NCBI GenBank assembly: GCA_025462735.1
Contig: JAOAPC010000016.1
Location: forward strand, 124,001 to 188,000
Length of the DNA: 64,000 nucleotides
Direction: 5' to 3'
Source of the DNA: Acidobacteriaceae bacterium
GTDB lineage: Bacteria > Acidobacteriota > Terriglobia > Terriglobales > Acidobacteriaceae
Within the stretch, counting starts at the first letter, position 1; the number at the start of each line of letters is the position of its first letter. The notes below the pieces were generated by a model that saw only the letters and a list, made by a program, of their open reading frames with translations, had not been told where the DNA came from and ran no database searches. Of the stretch, positions 30,194 through 39,899 are shown piece by piece. The translations under genes and the position numbers were made by a program.

Positions 30194-31072
30194 CTAGTTC
30201 GCCGCCACATCCGCCAGTTTCAGCGCCTCAACGCACGCCCGCACGTCGTGAGTCCGAATGATGTGGGCGCCTTTTAACGCGAGTGCGACTTCAGCGCCCA
30301 ATGTTCCGAACTGGCGATCGGTGGCCGCGGCATCGTTTTCGTTTTTCGATAGTGCGCGCCCCACGAATGATTTGCGCGATACTCCCGCAAGGAGAGGAAA
30401 ACGCAGTTCTTGGAATTCGCTGAAGCGCCGCAGCAGCGGGTAGTTTTCTTCGAGCCGTTTGCCGAAGCCGAAGCCGGGATCAAGCACAATGCGGTCGCGT
30501 TTAATTCGCGCATTCACTGCTGCGTCAGACCGTTCGCGAAGTTCTCGCTTCGTCAGCAAAACTAGGTCGGGAACTGCTGGTAATGAACGCCACTCATCCG
30601 GCCGTCCGCGCGTATGCATCAGCACGACGCCGCAGTTCAGACCAGCGAGCGTTGTCTTCATGCTGGGGTCCCATTGCAATCCTGAAACGTCGTTGACGAT
30701 TTCTGCTCCGGCTTCGACCGCCGTCCTGGCGACCTGTGCTTTGTAGGTGTCCACGGAAATGATCGCCGAAGCGCGTTCTTTCTTAACACCGGCAATCACC
30801 GGCAGCACCCGGCGCAATTCTTCTTGTGCCGAAACTGCGGGGTTTTCTGCGCCGACTCTGGCTTCCGGCCGCGTCGATTCACCTCCGACGTCGATCATGT
30901 CTGCGCCTTCGTCTAGCAACTTCAACGCGTGCGCTATCGCCGCTTCCGGCGTCAGATGCAGGCCACCATCAGAGAACGAATCTGGCGTCACGTTCACAAT
31001 TCCCATGACCAAGGTTCGCTTCCCCAACTCTACGGAGCGATCGCCGAGATTCCATGTGAACACGGGACGCAT
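30194..31072 (-). CDS. folP: Dihydropteroate synthase
   Basis: 292 residues. Signatures NVTPDSFSDGG, GGESTRP, DPGFGFGKRLEENY and GVSRKSFVG are present, and a TIM-barrel length is kept. It joins pABA to dihydropterin pyrophosphate in folate synthesis. A downstream ftsH-folP-glmM order is not seen here; it is a single minus-strand gene, divergent from dacB. Confidence 0.97.
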   Translation of the reverse strand: MRPVFTWNLGDRSVELGKRTLVMGIVNVTPDSFSDGGLHLTPEAAIAHALKLLDEGADMIDVGGESTRPEARVGAENPAVSAQEELRRVLPVIAGVKKERASAIISVDTYKAQVARTAVEAGAEIVNDVSGLQWDPSMKTTLAGLNCGVVLMHTRGRPDEWRSLPAVPDLVLLTKRELRERSDAAVNARIKRDRIVLDPGFGFGKRLEENYPLLRRFSEFQELRFPLLAGVSRKSFVGRALSKNENDAAATDRQFGTLGAEVALALKGAHIIRTHDVRACVEALKLADVAAN

Positions 31073-31116
31073 GTTCCAATTCTCTCACTGAAGCACATGG
31101 CCGCAGATTGTCTCGT

Positions 31117-31134
31117 ACGGGCGAGGACGCCCGT
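31117..31134. repeat. Small GC hairpin between folP and dacB
   Basis: ACGGGCGAGGACGCCCGT can pair, with further short stems to about 31190; it resembles the repeat hairpins elsewhere in the window. Confidence 0.4.
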
Positions 31135-31256
31135 CCCTCCAAAATGCCAGCAGATTTTCCAGGGCGAGGGTACTCCTGCTGCCAAAATATCAGCCGAGTA
31201 GCACAAACCCACGCCACAGTTCGACATCATACCCAGTGGTAAAATCAGCTTTGTAG

Positions 31257-32837
31257 ATGCAACTTCGTCGACTTCTCCGACTCGTCACCTATGCCGCGCT
31301 GGCGTGCATTTTCTTCACGCAGGCGGCGGTCGCGACCCCACACAAACCCCGCATCTCGCTGAAGAAGCAAGTGGAAACCATACTGGCGCAGCCTGACCTG
31401 GCGCGCGGGTTTTGGGGAATTGAGATAGCCTCCGCAACCTCCGGCAAGGTCCTTTATTCGTTCAATTCCACTAAGCTGTTCACTCCAGCTTCCAATACCA
31501 AGCTGTTCACCACGGCCGCGGCGCTCGCACTGATCGGCCCCGACTACAAATTTCGCACTACGGTTGAGACTAATGGCTCGCTGGACAAGTACGGACGCCT
31601 CACCGGCGACTTGATCCTGGTGGGCCGCGGAGATCCCACCCTTTCCGGCCGCGAACTCCCGTACAACACGCGCACGCAACGTGATGCCGACCCGGTACGG
31701 GTCCTCGAACAATTAGCAGATGAACTCGCGCAGAAGGGCGTGAAATATGTCGATGGAGATCTGATCGCGGACGACTCCTACTTTGCCTTTGAGCGCTATG
31801 GCGACGGCTGGAGCCAGGATGATCTGGTGTGGGCCGACGGCGCTCCAGTTTCTGCGCTCACTATTAATGACAATGTCGTCTTCGTGAACATTCTGCCCGG
31901 CGCTCGTCCCGGCGACAAGGCCTTCGTCAGCATCATGCCTTTTGCCGATTACTACACGATCGACAATCGCCTGATGACCACGCCGGCGGGCGGCGTGCGC
32001 AGAATTTATATCAATCGCGAGCCTGGAGCGACCCAGTTGACTCTTTGGGGCACGATGCCCATCGATGACACCGGAGCCAATGAGGGCCTGGCAATTGATG
32101 ATCCTGCGGAATTTGCCGCAACGCTCTTCCGCCACCTCCTCGAAGTGCGCGGGGTGGCAGTCTACGGAAAGCAACGCACCCGTCATACGGAGCTTGCAAA
32201 CTTATCGACATTCACCGCTACGGTGACGGCATCGAGCGGGGGCGGTGGCGATCACTCGCTCACTAGCCCCGCCGGCCCGTTGGTTCTGGCTGAGTATCAA
32301 TCGGGGCCGCTTTCCCAGGATATTGAGGTTGTTAATAAAGTCAGCCAGAACCTTCACGCCGAGATCCTGTTGCGATTACTAGGCCGCGAAAAAGGCACTG
32401 CGGGCACGGTGCAGGCTGGGCTCGAAGTCCTGCGCGGCTTTTTGAACAACGCCGGAATTTCCAGCGACGAGTACGACTTTCATGACGGATCGGGATTGTC
32501 GCGGCAAAATCTGGTCACACCACATGCGATTGTTCAACTCCTGCAATATGCCGCCGGGCAGCCGTGGGGGAAGGAATTCCGCGAGTCGCTTCCGGCCGCC
32601 GGACTGGATGGCTCGCTTGCCGACCGTTTCAAAGACCTTAATCCAGGCATAAAAATCTACGGAAAAACCGGATCATTGGGCGGAGTGAAGAGCCTTTCTG
32701 GATATGCGGTGACGCCCAAGGGCGAGCAGATCGTATTTTCGATCGTCTCCAACAACCTCAGTATCCCGGGTAAACGCGTTACCGACGTGATTGATAGTGT
32801 GGTGGAAGCCGCGGTGAACCACTCTGCGAAGAAGTAG
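31257..32837 (+). CDS. dacB: D-alanyl-D-alanine carboxypeptidase/endopeptidase (PBP4 family)
   Basis: 526 residues with a signal peptide (LLRLVTYAALACIFFTQAAVA). Active-site motifs: SxxK in TPASNTKLF, SxN in KVSQNLHAE and KTG in YGKTGSLGG. The large domain II/III insertion of class C PBP4 lies between the first two. It trims peptidoglycan cross-links in the periplasm. Confidence 0.95.
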   Translation: MQLRRLLRLVTYAALACIFFTQAAVATPHKPRISLKKQVETILAQPDLARGFWGIEIASATSGKVLYSFNSTKLFTPASNTKLFTTAAALALIGPDYKFRTTVETNGSLDKYGRLTGDLILVGRGDPTLSGRELPYNTRTQRDADPVRVLEQLADELAQKGVKYVDGDLIADDSYFAFERYGDGWSQDDLVWADGAPVSALTINDNVVFVNILPGARPGDKAFVSIMPFADYYTIDNRLMTTPAGGVRRIYINREPGATQLTLWGTMPIDDTGANEGLAIDDPAEFAATLFRHLLEVRGVAVYGKQRTRHTELANLSTFTATVTASSGGGGDHSLTSPAGPLVLAEYQSGPLSQDIEVVNKVSQNLHAEILLRLLGREKGTAGTVQAGLEVLRGFLNNAGISSDEYDFHDGSGLSRQNLVTPHAIVQLLQYAAGQPWGKEFRESLPAAGLDGSLADRFKDLNPGIKIYGKTGSLGGVKSLSGYAVTPKGEQIVFSIVSNNLSIPGKRVTDVIDSVVEAAVNHSAKK

Positions 32838-32853
32838 CCGCGCGGCTTTTTTG
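32835..32853 (+). terminator. Possible weak terminator of dacB
   Basis: AGCCGCGCGGCT, a 4-bp stem with a 4-base loop, followed by six T, overlaps the stop codon of dacB. Confidence 0.4.
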
Positions 32854-32949
32854 AAAACTTTTATAACTCTGCAGCAAAACTGGTAGCCTGCTCGCGCCTC
32901 ATTGCCACCGTCTATAATGCGCTCTTGGGGTTCTAGCAAGGAGGAACTC

Positions 32950-33348
32950 ATGTCGCAGTCCATCCCTGAGAAGTACCGTGACCTTTTCACCAAACGCGCC
33001 TTCGGCAGCCTGGCAACGCTCATGCCGGATGGCAGCCCGCAAGTCACTCCGGTTTGGGTTGACCTCGATGGCGACCTGGTGGTCGTCAATACCGCGAAGG
33101 GACGTCAAAAAGACAAGAACATGCGTCGCGATCCGCGTGTGGCGATAGCCATCATCGATCCTGACAACCCGTACCGTTATATTGAAATCCGGGGGCGCGT
33201 GGCCGAAATCGTCGAGCAGGGCGCCGACGCGCATATCGACAAAATGGCAAAAAAGTATTTAGGAGTGGACAAATATCCTTACCGCCAAGCAAGCGAAACG
33301 CGGGTCATGTTTAAAATCAAGCCCGAACACACGAACACGATGGGATGA
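32950..33348 (+). CDS. PPOX-class F420/flavin-dependent oxidoreductase
   Basis: 132 residues from ATG 32950, with AAGGAGG upstream. FGSLATLMPDGSPQVTPVWV, NTAKGRQKDKNMRRDPRVAI and the C-terminal ETRVMFKIKPE match the PPOX class Rv1155-like group, which can bind F420 or FMN. The substrate is unknown, and F420 use would need the host to make F420. Confidence 0.85.
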   Translation: MSQSIPEKYRDLFTKRAFGSLATLMPDGSPQVTPVWVDLDGDLVVVNTAKGRQKDKNMRRDPRVAIAIIDPDNPYRYIEIRGRVAEIVEQGADAHIDKMAKKYLGVDKYPYRQASETRVMFKIKPEHTNTMG

Positions 33349-33446
33349 GGCGTTGCTCTCTCGCTAGTAGTTCCTAACAACTGAAGCTTCAACCGCAAAG
33401 ACGCCTGGAAGATGTTCGCCTTGCGATCTGGGTGTACCCGGCGCTG

Positions 33447-34745
33447 AAAATGACATTTTCATTACTCGAGTCATCGCAATTGACCCCAAAGACGAATACG
33501 AAACCCTTCGACCTCGAGTGGGTCCGTTCGCAATTTCCATCGCTGTCACGCGAGGTAAACGGGCGCCAAGCTGCGTTTCTGGATGGCCCCGGTGGGACCC
33601 AGGTCCCGCAGCGAGTTATTGACGCGATTTCGGATTATCTTCGCGGCAGTAACGCCAATACTTGTGGCGCCTACGCCACTAGCCGAGAGACCGATCACGC
33701 GATTGCCGCAGCCCGTTCCGCGATGGCGGATTTCCTCGGCTGCGCTGCCGATGAGATTGTCTTCGGCCCGAACATGACCACGCTGACCTTCGCCATCAGT
33801 CGCGCTATCGGGCGGGAACTAAAGGCGGGCGACGAAATTCTGCTGACGCATCTCGATCACGATGCCAACATCTCTCCCTGGCGCGCGCTGGAAGAGCGCG
33901 GGGTTAAGATCCAGTTCGCGGACATTCACGAAAAAGATTGCACGCTCAACCTGGATGATCTGGCGAGCAAGATTACTTCCCGGACGAAAATCGTCGCGGT
34001 TGGATACGCATCGAATGCGGTCGGCACAATCAATGATGTGAAAACCGTCGTTCGTCTCGCCCATGAAGCCGGCGCGATGGCCTACATTGATGCGGTTCAT
34101 TACGCTCCGCATGGACCCATCGATGTTCGTGAGTTGGACTGCGATTTTCTGGCCTGCTCTACATACAAATTTTTCGGTCCCCACATGGGCGTGCTTTACG
34201 GCAAACGAGAGCACCTGGCGCGCCTTAAGCCTTACAAGTTGCGCGCCAACACTAATGCGGTCCCCCAACGATGGGAATGGGGCACGCTCAACCACGAATG
34301 CATTGCGGGAATTACCGCGTGCGTGGAATATCTGGCTGAGTTGGGCAGACAAAGCGGACCCGTCGCGGGCGGAAGGCGTGAGGCATTGCACGCCGCTTAT
34401 CGCGCGATTCAGGCGCATGAGCGCAAACTGATGGATCGCATGCTTCGCGGTCTTAGCGAAATTCCCGGGTTGCGGCTTTATGGAATCAGCGACCCGGCGC
34501 GGCTGGAATCACGCTGCCCCACATTCGCGGTCCGCATTGAGGGCCACAGTCCACTGGAACTCGCCACCAAACTCGGCGACCAGGGAATCTTCACCTGGGA
34601 TGGCAACTACTACGCCATCAACTTGACCGAACGCCTCGGTGTGGAACAAAGCGGCGGCTTTCTGCGAATCGGACTAGTGCACTACAACACCGAGCAGGAA
34701 GTGGATAGAGTAGTGGGTGGACTACGCTCCTCAACATTGCGATGA
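33447..34745 (+). CDS. Class V aminotransferase, cysteine desulfurase-like
   Basis: ATG 33447 is preferred over 33432. PLP-fold signs are DGPGGTQVPQRV near the N-terminus, THLDHDANISPWRAL, AYIDAVHYAPHG (PLP-binding Asp and His) and the Schiff-base Lys in STYKFFGPHMG. The WEWGTLNHECIAGI segment fits the group annotated as cysteine desulfurase-like. The exact substrate is unknown. It is the last clearly chromosomal gene before the phage-like block, with which it converges. Confidence 0.85.
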   Translation, partial: KMTFSLLESSQLTPKTNTKPFDLEWVRSQFPSLSREVNGRQAAFLDGPGGTQVPQRVIDAISDYLRGSNANTCGAYATSRETDHAIAAARSAMADFLGCAADEIVFGPNMTTLTFAISRAIGRELKAGDEILLTHLDHDANISPWRALEERGVKIQFADIHEKDCTLNLDDLASKITSRTKIVAVGYASNAVGTINDVKTVVRLAHEAGAMAYIDAVHYAPHGPIDVRELDCDFLACSTYKFFGPHMGVLYGKREHLARLKPYKLRANTNAVPQRWEWGTLNHECIAGITACVEYLAELGRQSGPVAGGRREALHAAYRAIQAHERKLMDRMLRGLSEIPGLRLYGISDPARLESRCPTFAVRIEGHSPLELATKLGDQGIFTWDGNYYAINLTERLGVEQSGGFLRIGLVHYNTEQEVDRVVGGLRSSTLR

Positions 34746-34807
34746 TTTTACTCGGATAAATGGGTTGCGTAGCGCGAATCCGAGGATTTTGCAGGCCAGC
34801 CCCACTT

Positions 34808-35275
34808 TTATTCTCCGAACTTCCATCGCCAGAACTTCCACCACGGTGTTTTGTTGGACGTACCCGCCGGGAATATCGACACGACCTTAAGTAACTTAGT
34901 TCGATGAACTGGCTTATTGGTCTTCTCCGACGTTATAAATTCGTCGGCGCCAGCGAACACAGCACACGCGATATGCACGGCGTCGATTCCATGAATGCCT
35001 GTCTTGCATGCTTCTTCCAGCGCATATTCCAAAAGGGCTTCGCTTGTAGGTATCGACCTAGCGGCGGTCGTAAAAAATAAATTGTAAAATGCGACCTCTG
35101 CGGCTCGCTTGTGAAAAGTGGCCTTGGGTAGGACTTCCAGGCGGACGTAATCGCTAGTAACGTATTCCCGGCTTGAATCGGCCAGAAAGGGGAGGGCTAG
35201 GGCTGCAACATTGCGCTTTCCCTGTGCCGCGCAGATGAGGACGCCTGAATCGATGTACGTAAGCGTCGCTGGCAA
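34808..35275 (-). CDS. PIN-domain protein (VapC-like)
   Basis: 155 residues from TTG 35275, two bases after the previous stop. PIN acidic residues are D9 (TYIDSGVL), E47 (RLEVLP), D98 (GIDAVHIA) and D111 (GADEFITSE), enough for a metal-dependent RNase site. It is last in a coupled three-gene set with a proteasome-like hydrolase and a 94-residue protein. RNase toxin activity is inferred from the fold only. Confidence 0.8.
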   Translation of the reverse strand: MPATLTYIDSGVLICAAQGKRNVAALALPFLADSSREYVTSDYVRLEVLPKATFHKRAAEVAFYNLFFTTAARSIPTSEALLEYALEEACKTGIHGIDAVHIACAVFAGADEFITSEKTNKPVHRTKLLKVVSIFPAGTSNKTPWWKFWRWKFGE

Positions 35276-35277
35276 AA

Positions 35278-35562
35278 CTAACGTTTACCCCTCATCTCAT
35301 CTATCTCTTTCGTCAACTGTTCTGCAGTCTTCAATCGAACACCAGATTCTTCTATCTGGCGACGCAGGGACATTAGATTCTCCTTTGTCTCTTCGGTAAC
35401 AAGCAAAGGAGCGTAAACGATCCCAGAAACTTCCGTCGTTGTTGGATACATAGGACCGTTCGAAAAATTTTCTGCTGCTATGGGCACGCTCTCAACCGCG
35501 TACATCTTGTCGGTTGAATTAAGTAATTCGGTGATTTTCCCTTCATTTATCGATAAAAACAT
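35278..35562 (-). CDS. Small protein, possible antitoxin, between Ntn hydrolase and PIN genes
   Basis: 94 residues from ATG 35562, nine bases after AGGAG, overlapping the end of the upstream gene by 20 bases. The N-terminal half is beta-rich; the C-terminus is a long charged helix (ENLMSLRRQIEESGVRLKTA). Its size and position just before a PIN gene suggest an antitoxin, but it matches no family I recognise. Confidence 0.65.
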   Translation of the reverse strand: MFLSINEGKITELLNSTDKMYAVESVPIAAENFSNGPMYPTTTEVSGIVYAPLLVTEETKENLMSLRRQIEESGVRLKTAEQLTKEIDEMRGKR

Positions 35563-36436
35563 GGATTGGCTCCTTGTTCAATGGTTGGTCGTAATAGTGT
35601 TTCCTACTAATCCACTTAAAATTCTCGTGCTTCGTAATTGCGGCTATCTCAATAGGACCGCCAACAATATTTGGTCCTGGCGAGAAACGGGAGAACATGA
35701 TTGCCGAATGTACCAAAAACCGAGCTAGATCGATAACGTCTTGAATCGGCATTGGAGCGAAAACTAGATTTGCCTGCATTCGCGCAGTCAACACTGGTCC
35801 GAGCTGGCTTGCGAGAACCGCTGGATTCTGTGGCGGCTGAGTCACGGATGCTAGATGCTGAAAGAGTGATGGGCTGAAACCAACAATCATGCGCTGTAGC
35901 ACCTCAGTTGCACCGCCCCAGCTCAGTCCCACTTCATGATCTTGTCTCAATTTTTTTGGTGGCTGAGGAACACCTTTCTTTATTTCCACTGACCATGATT
36001 CGCCCAAAGGGCCAGGTTTAGAATAACCGCCCAAAAGGAATCCCATATTTGTATTCAGCTTTGCGGCCTGCTCCAATTTGTCGCACTCTTCTCCTAGGAA
36101 CTTCGCCAGCCCCTTTGCGACTCCCTCCATTGTGTATTCATCCGCATTAAATCCCATTTCCTTCGGAGTGTCAGTCAGCTTCTTTCGAAGATCCTTTATG
36201 AGCGTGCCAATCGAAGCGTTTCCGATATTGCCGCTTCCGAAGGTAATGCAACCAATGGGTTGACCCTTGACGAGGTTGAAGATTTTGTTTGCGTTGTCAT
36301 ATACGTTTCCGACAACAGCACCCTGCTGTCCCGGCGGGAGCACAACACCCGGCGGGACAGGCATCGTCAAAGTGGATGCGCTATCTGCCGCCAGCACCAG
36401 ACCGTCATGAACGCCGATCAGGACCGCTATACTCAC
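35543..36436 (-). CDS. Proteasome beta-like Ntn hydrolase
   Basis: 297 residues from GTG 36436, with GGAG ten bases upstream. The N-terminus, MSIAVLIGVHDGLVLAADS, aligns with proteasome/HslV/Anbu beta subunits: if Ser2 is residue 1 after Met removal, the invariant Asp falls at 17. A Lys in NANKIFNLVKG fits the catalytic Lys33 role after a 16-residue insertion, and GCITFGSGNIG follows as in the fold. No ATPase partner is nearby. Peptidase or amidase action is plausible but untested; its genomic link to a PIN gene is unusual. Confidence 0.7.
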   Translation of the reverse strand: MSIAVLIGVHDGLVLAADSASTLTMPVPPGVVLPPGQQGAVVGNVYDNANKIFNLVKGQPIGCITFGSGNIGNASIGTLIKDLRKKLTDTPKEMGFNADEYTMEGVAKGLAKFLGEECDKLEQAAKLNTNMGFLLGGYSKPGPLGESWSVEIKKGVPQPPKKLRQDHEVGLSWGGATEVLQRMIVGFSPSLFQHLASVTQPPQNPAVLASQLGPVLTARMQANLVFAPMPIQDVIDLARFLVHSAIMFSRFSPGPNIVGGPIEIAAITKHENFKWISRKHYYDQPLNKEPIHVFIDK

Positions 36437-36673
36437 TGATAATTATCTCCGCAGCGAACTTCCCTTCAAATTCTAGAGAAGACGCCAGCATCTGGGCGCA
36501 ATGCGAAGCACTCTCGAATATGGTACATGCACCGGTACGAAGAGGAAAGCAATCGGAAGGGATAGCAGCCAAAGTCACCTTATCGCCGATAAAAAGCCCT
36601 ATAAAACCTGCAAAGTAAGGAAGTTCCAAAGTGAAACTGGGACAAGCCTTGATTGCTCATTCAGTGGTTTAGA

Positions 36674-36931
36674 TTATTTCGGCGCTACGCCGTCCGGATG
36701 TTTCAACTGGATTTCCGCGCAGTTCGGTCGATATTTTATAGTCACTACGCGGCACTGCGGCGGCTCCTTGGAACCATCGCAGTCCTGGAGCACCAAGGGC
36801 GCAGTCAGGCAATTTGCCCTGACCACAGTGCGAAAACCTGAAGCCTTGAATGACGCTGCTGGCTGCCGTACCGCGCAACCCGTCGATACCAATACAGCCA
36901 GAATGGCTGTTGCACACTTGTAACTCATCAT
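36674..36931 (-). CDS. Small probable lipoprotein
   Basis: 85 residues. A short charged start and hydrophobic run (ATAILAVLVSTGC) end in Cys, a lipobox-like STGC lacking the usual Leu at -3. The rest has several Cys. It lies just after a small coiled-coil protein in the phage block and may be an outer-membrane lysis (Rz1-like) protein; this is a guess from position. Confidence 0.45.
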   Translation of the reverse strand: MMSYKCATAILAVLVSTGCAVRQPAASFKASGFRTVVRANCLTAPLVLQDCDGSKEPPQCRVVTIKYRPNCAEIQLKHPDGVAPK

Positions 36932-37055
36932 GAATTCCTCTTCAGAGTTGCTCTCTTAGGTTGAACATCGGATAGGGAGTCCAGTTCTTCATGCTCTCGG
37001 CTGTGCAAACCACGCACGAAGGTCTCGGTGATGCGGCAGCGCGTCGCCGTCGAGT

Positions 37056-37364
37056 TTACTTCCACCAGCGGTCGTGCAGCGCGATCAATACGCTGATCGC
37101 CGTCGTCATCCCTGCATTCACTAGACGGTCATAAACTCCGCGCCGCACGTCATTGCGCTCCAGCGTATTGACCCGATTTTCTATAACGCTCATACGGCCC
37201 GGCTGTCCGCTTCCAAGTAGGGTTTCCATTTTTACTTCCAGGCGCGCGAGTTTTTCCAGCACTTCGCACTGGAAGTCGTTGTCGGTGACGCGCACCACCA
37301 GCGGATGCTTGGTGGGCTCGTGTTTGCGAGCAGTCTCTTCGACGTCTTGGGTTCGATTGGACAT
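37056..37364 (-). CDS. Small coiled-coil protein with C-terminal hydrophobic end, possible lysis protein
   Basis: 102 residues. The middle (EVLEKLARLEVKMETLL, MSVIENRVNTLERND) is coiled coil, and the end (GMTTAISVLIALHDRWW) is hydrophobic with aromatic tail. This resembles XhlA-type helper proteins found near phage holins. It is downstream of the tail hub gene. Function is inferred from layout. Confidence 0.5.
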   Translation of the reverse strand: MSNRTQDVEETARKHEPTKHPLVVRVTDNDFQCEVLEKLARLEVKMETLLGSGQPGRMSVIENRVNTLERNDVRRGVYDRLVNAGMTTAISVLIALHDRWWK

Positions 37365-37382
37365 AATTAAAACAGCGGGAAA

Positions 37383-37417
37383 CAGCTATCGGCTCTCAGC
37401 TCTTCAGCTTTCAGCCA
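37383..37417. repeat. Short intergenic repeat (GCTGATGGCTGA type)
   Basis: CAGCTATCGGCTCTCAGCTC followed by TTCAGCTTTCAGCC between tail genes; a degenerate copy of the family. Confidence 0.5.
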
Positions 37418-37450
37418 ACACAACGCGGCACGTACATCAAAGCGAAGCGC

Positions 37451-39820
37451 TCAATACGGAAAATCCACATGTAGCGCGGCAGATTGGCGTGAGTACTTTG
37501 GCGGCACTGAGCCATCAAACTGACGCAAGAAATAGTTCTGCACTTTTGACAGTCGCGGAAGCGTGAAGATTTGCGTCGTGAAGCGTCCGGCAAGGTTTTC
37601 GTCGTTGTAGGGGCCCCAGCCGCTGTCACTCCATCGGACCTCAAATCCGCCCGCGCTAAGCGCTGGAATGCCAGTGTCGATGCTGACGGTTGTCGAAGCC
37701 ACTTGCGTGACCTGCGCCGCAGTGAGGTTAGGTAACACCGTAGTACCTACTTGCGCGTTCGTGATCGGAGTGATGGTAAGCGGGGTGGTTACCTTGGCAG
37801 CTTCCAGTTCAAACGACAGAGTCTTAGCCGCATCGTCGGCAAACTGAATTTTGTACAGACTGTGGTCCCCGGCGAGATCTGTGAATGCGATCTCCACCTC
37901 ACGCACGATAGCTTGAAAACTTGCCGCGCATGAGGGAACGTTCACGTTGAGAGCATCACCAGGGAAAATATCTTGCGCAGCGCCGGGAAGAAAATCGCTC
38001 CAAGCTTCGTACTTGCCCGTCCAGCCTGCGGTCGCGCCATCCGACAAAAGGGCCAGCGCTGCATTTTCACAATCGACGCTGGTACGAGGCGGTGGCGACT
38101 TCACATGCCGCACCAGGCCGCGCACGCCATTATCGATTCCGCGCGGCTGGGCGGTGATGCTGGTTGGGTTCGTGACCCGCGCCATGGATCTTCCGGCGGT
38201 CAATAACAACGAGTCGCTTCCATATTGACCACGAAAATGCACTTCAATCTGTTCATTGAGAGCGGGGACATACTGAGTAAAGAAATCGAGAGTTGTGCCG
38301 GAGACAACGTTGCACTCGCATCCTGAAGAGAGCGGGCCGACAAGCCGCGTGGTATAAGGCTGTCCCGGAAGAGCGGTGCGCACTTCGACGTCGACCGCCT
38401 GAATAAGCCGCGTGAAGGCTATTGCGCAATACAGGCTGCGAGAGTTCACCAACGCGTAAGTGCAAAATGACGGGGCGCCGGAGGTGACGCCGTCATACAG
38501 CACAAGGGCGGGCGCAACCAGAGTGGCGGGATTAGTTGGATCAACGTCGTGCACTTCAAGCACCAGGCGGACATTTGCGCTTACCAGTGCTCCACCGACG
38601 CCGTTGCCCGCCGGATTCGCCGCGCAATGAAAAATCTGCTGCTGACGGTAAATTTCCTGGGAGTAGATTCGCGTGCTAAGGACGTAATGATGACCGGTAA
38701 CCGTGGCCAGTGCGGTTCCAACGGGGGTCCCGTTAATTAGAGCCTGTATCTGCGACACAGATCCTGCGGGCGTGATTTGAAATCCAGCCAGGCAATTCGC
38801 GGCCGAAATAGTGCCCAGGTAAAGACCGCCGAGAATCCCGGATGAAAGTGCCGAGGTGAAGACTACATCGCCATGCTCCACAACCCAGGAGCCACCAAGC
38901 TCTATTTTCTCCCCGAAGGTCACTGTGGTTGCGCCGTCAGCGCCGGTCCCGCCGGCAATCTGCAGTTTCCCGCCGCTGACGACGATTGCGGCACTCGGAC
39001 TGGCGACATTCCAGCGGGTCGGGTCGAGCGTGGCGGCCGTGTACTCCTCATCGAAGATAGTCCTGCTGCGCTTGGTGAACGGAGGCTGCGAAAGATAAAA
39101 GCGCGTCGTCAGGCCGTTACCGACGAAATAATCACGGACGTAAGCCTTCGGCTCGAGATCGCCAATCACGGTCACGTCGTTAGCGATGGCGTTCCCTGGA
39201 TGAAGAGTGAGACCTTCCGGAGAAAAGCTGGGATCCGACTCGTTAAGCGTGTACGAGGCGGAGCCAATCGGGGCGAATATCAGCGTTCCATTGACAACCC
39301 GGTAGCTGGCGCGGGCCGCGACGGAAATATCTGCAGCGTGCTGGGACCATGACTCCTGCGGGTCGGGCACATAATAAGGAAGCGTATCCAGATTCTGCGC
39401 AGCGCCAGTGTCAAGGGCTCCGGGGATCGCATCCTGGGTCACCTGCCGGAGCGCGTCACCCGCGCTCCGGGCCACGAAAGGGCTTCGGGTGGAGAGACGC
39501 TTTTCATCGAGCAACATTTCATCGCTTTGCGCGACAAAGTTGTAGCGGTACATCGCACCGCGCTCACCTCAACCCAGATACTCGTATTCCGGCTCGGTCT
39601 TTATATATCCCGTGAAAACGTCTTGGCCATTGGTGCGTCCCAGCGTGACGCGCGCGCCGCGATTCGGCACAATGAAATTCGGGCCTACAGAAATCAAACT
39701 GAACTGTAATAGCGAAGCCTCATTCAGCTTGCGCGTGACCCGCGGAGTGCGAGCAGCGTCGATGTCGGCGGTGTAATCCCGCGGGCCAGCGCCATCGAGA
39801 TTGTCAATTTGCAGTTTCAT
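37451..39820 (-). CDS. Phage tail hub/baseplate protein gene interrupted by an in-frame TGA
   Basis: ATG 39820 starts an open frame that stops at TGA (39571-39569, codon 84); the same frame continues to 37451. Joined, it spans about 789 codons including the TGA. The first part ends EPEYEYLG, and after TGA comes GERGA then MYRYNFVAQSDEML, which reads through without a frame change. TGA is one transition from TGG. Later parts carry beta-rich modules, one concanavalin-like (ASPSAAIVVSGGKLQIAGG). ATG 39553 could restart translation and make a 700-residue protein. TGA ends neighbouring genes, so code change is unlikely. Confidence 0.7.
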
Positions 39821-39899
39821 ATCAGTTAAGAGAATCGCTCCCCAGAGCTGGTTGCGCCAAACACACGCGATGTTTCTATTTGCGGAACAATGACCGGCG

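Noticed and set aside
36405-36629. Minus-strand 74-codon frame overlapping the Ntn hydrolase start
   Set aside because: TTG start without ribosome site and a 32-base overlap; possible but not supported.
36501-36923. Plus-strand 140-codon frame
   Set aside because: Overlaps the lipoprotein gene; composition looks non-coding.
39569-39571. TGA recoded as tryptophan throughout the element
   Set aside because: Neighbouring genes (stops at 39900, 42101, 60802) end in TGA, so a code change is not supported.
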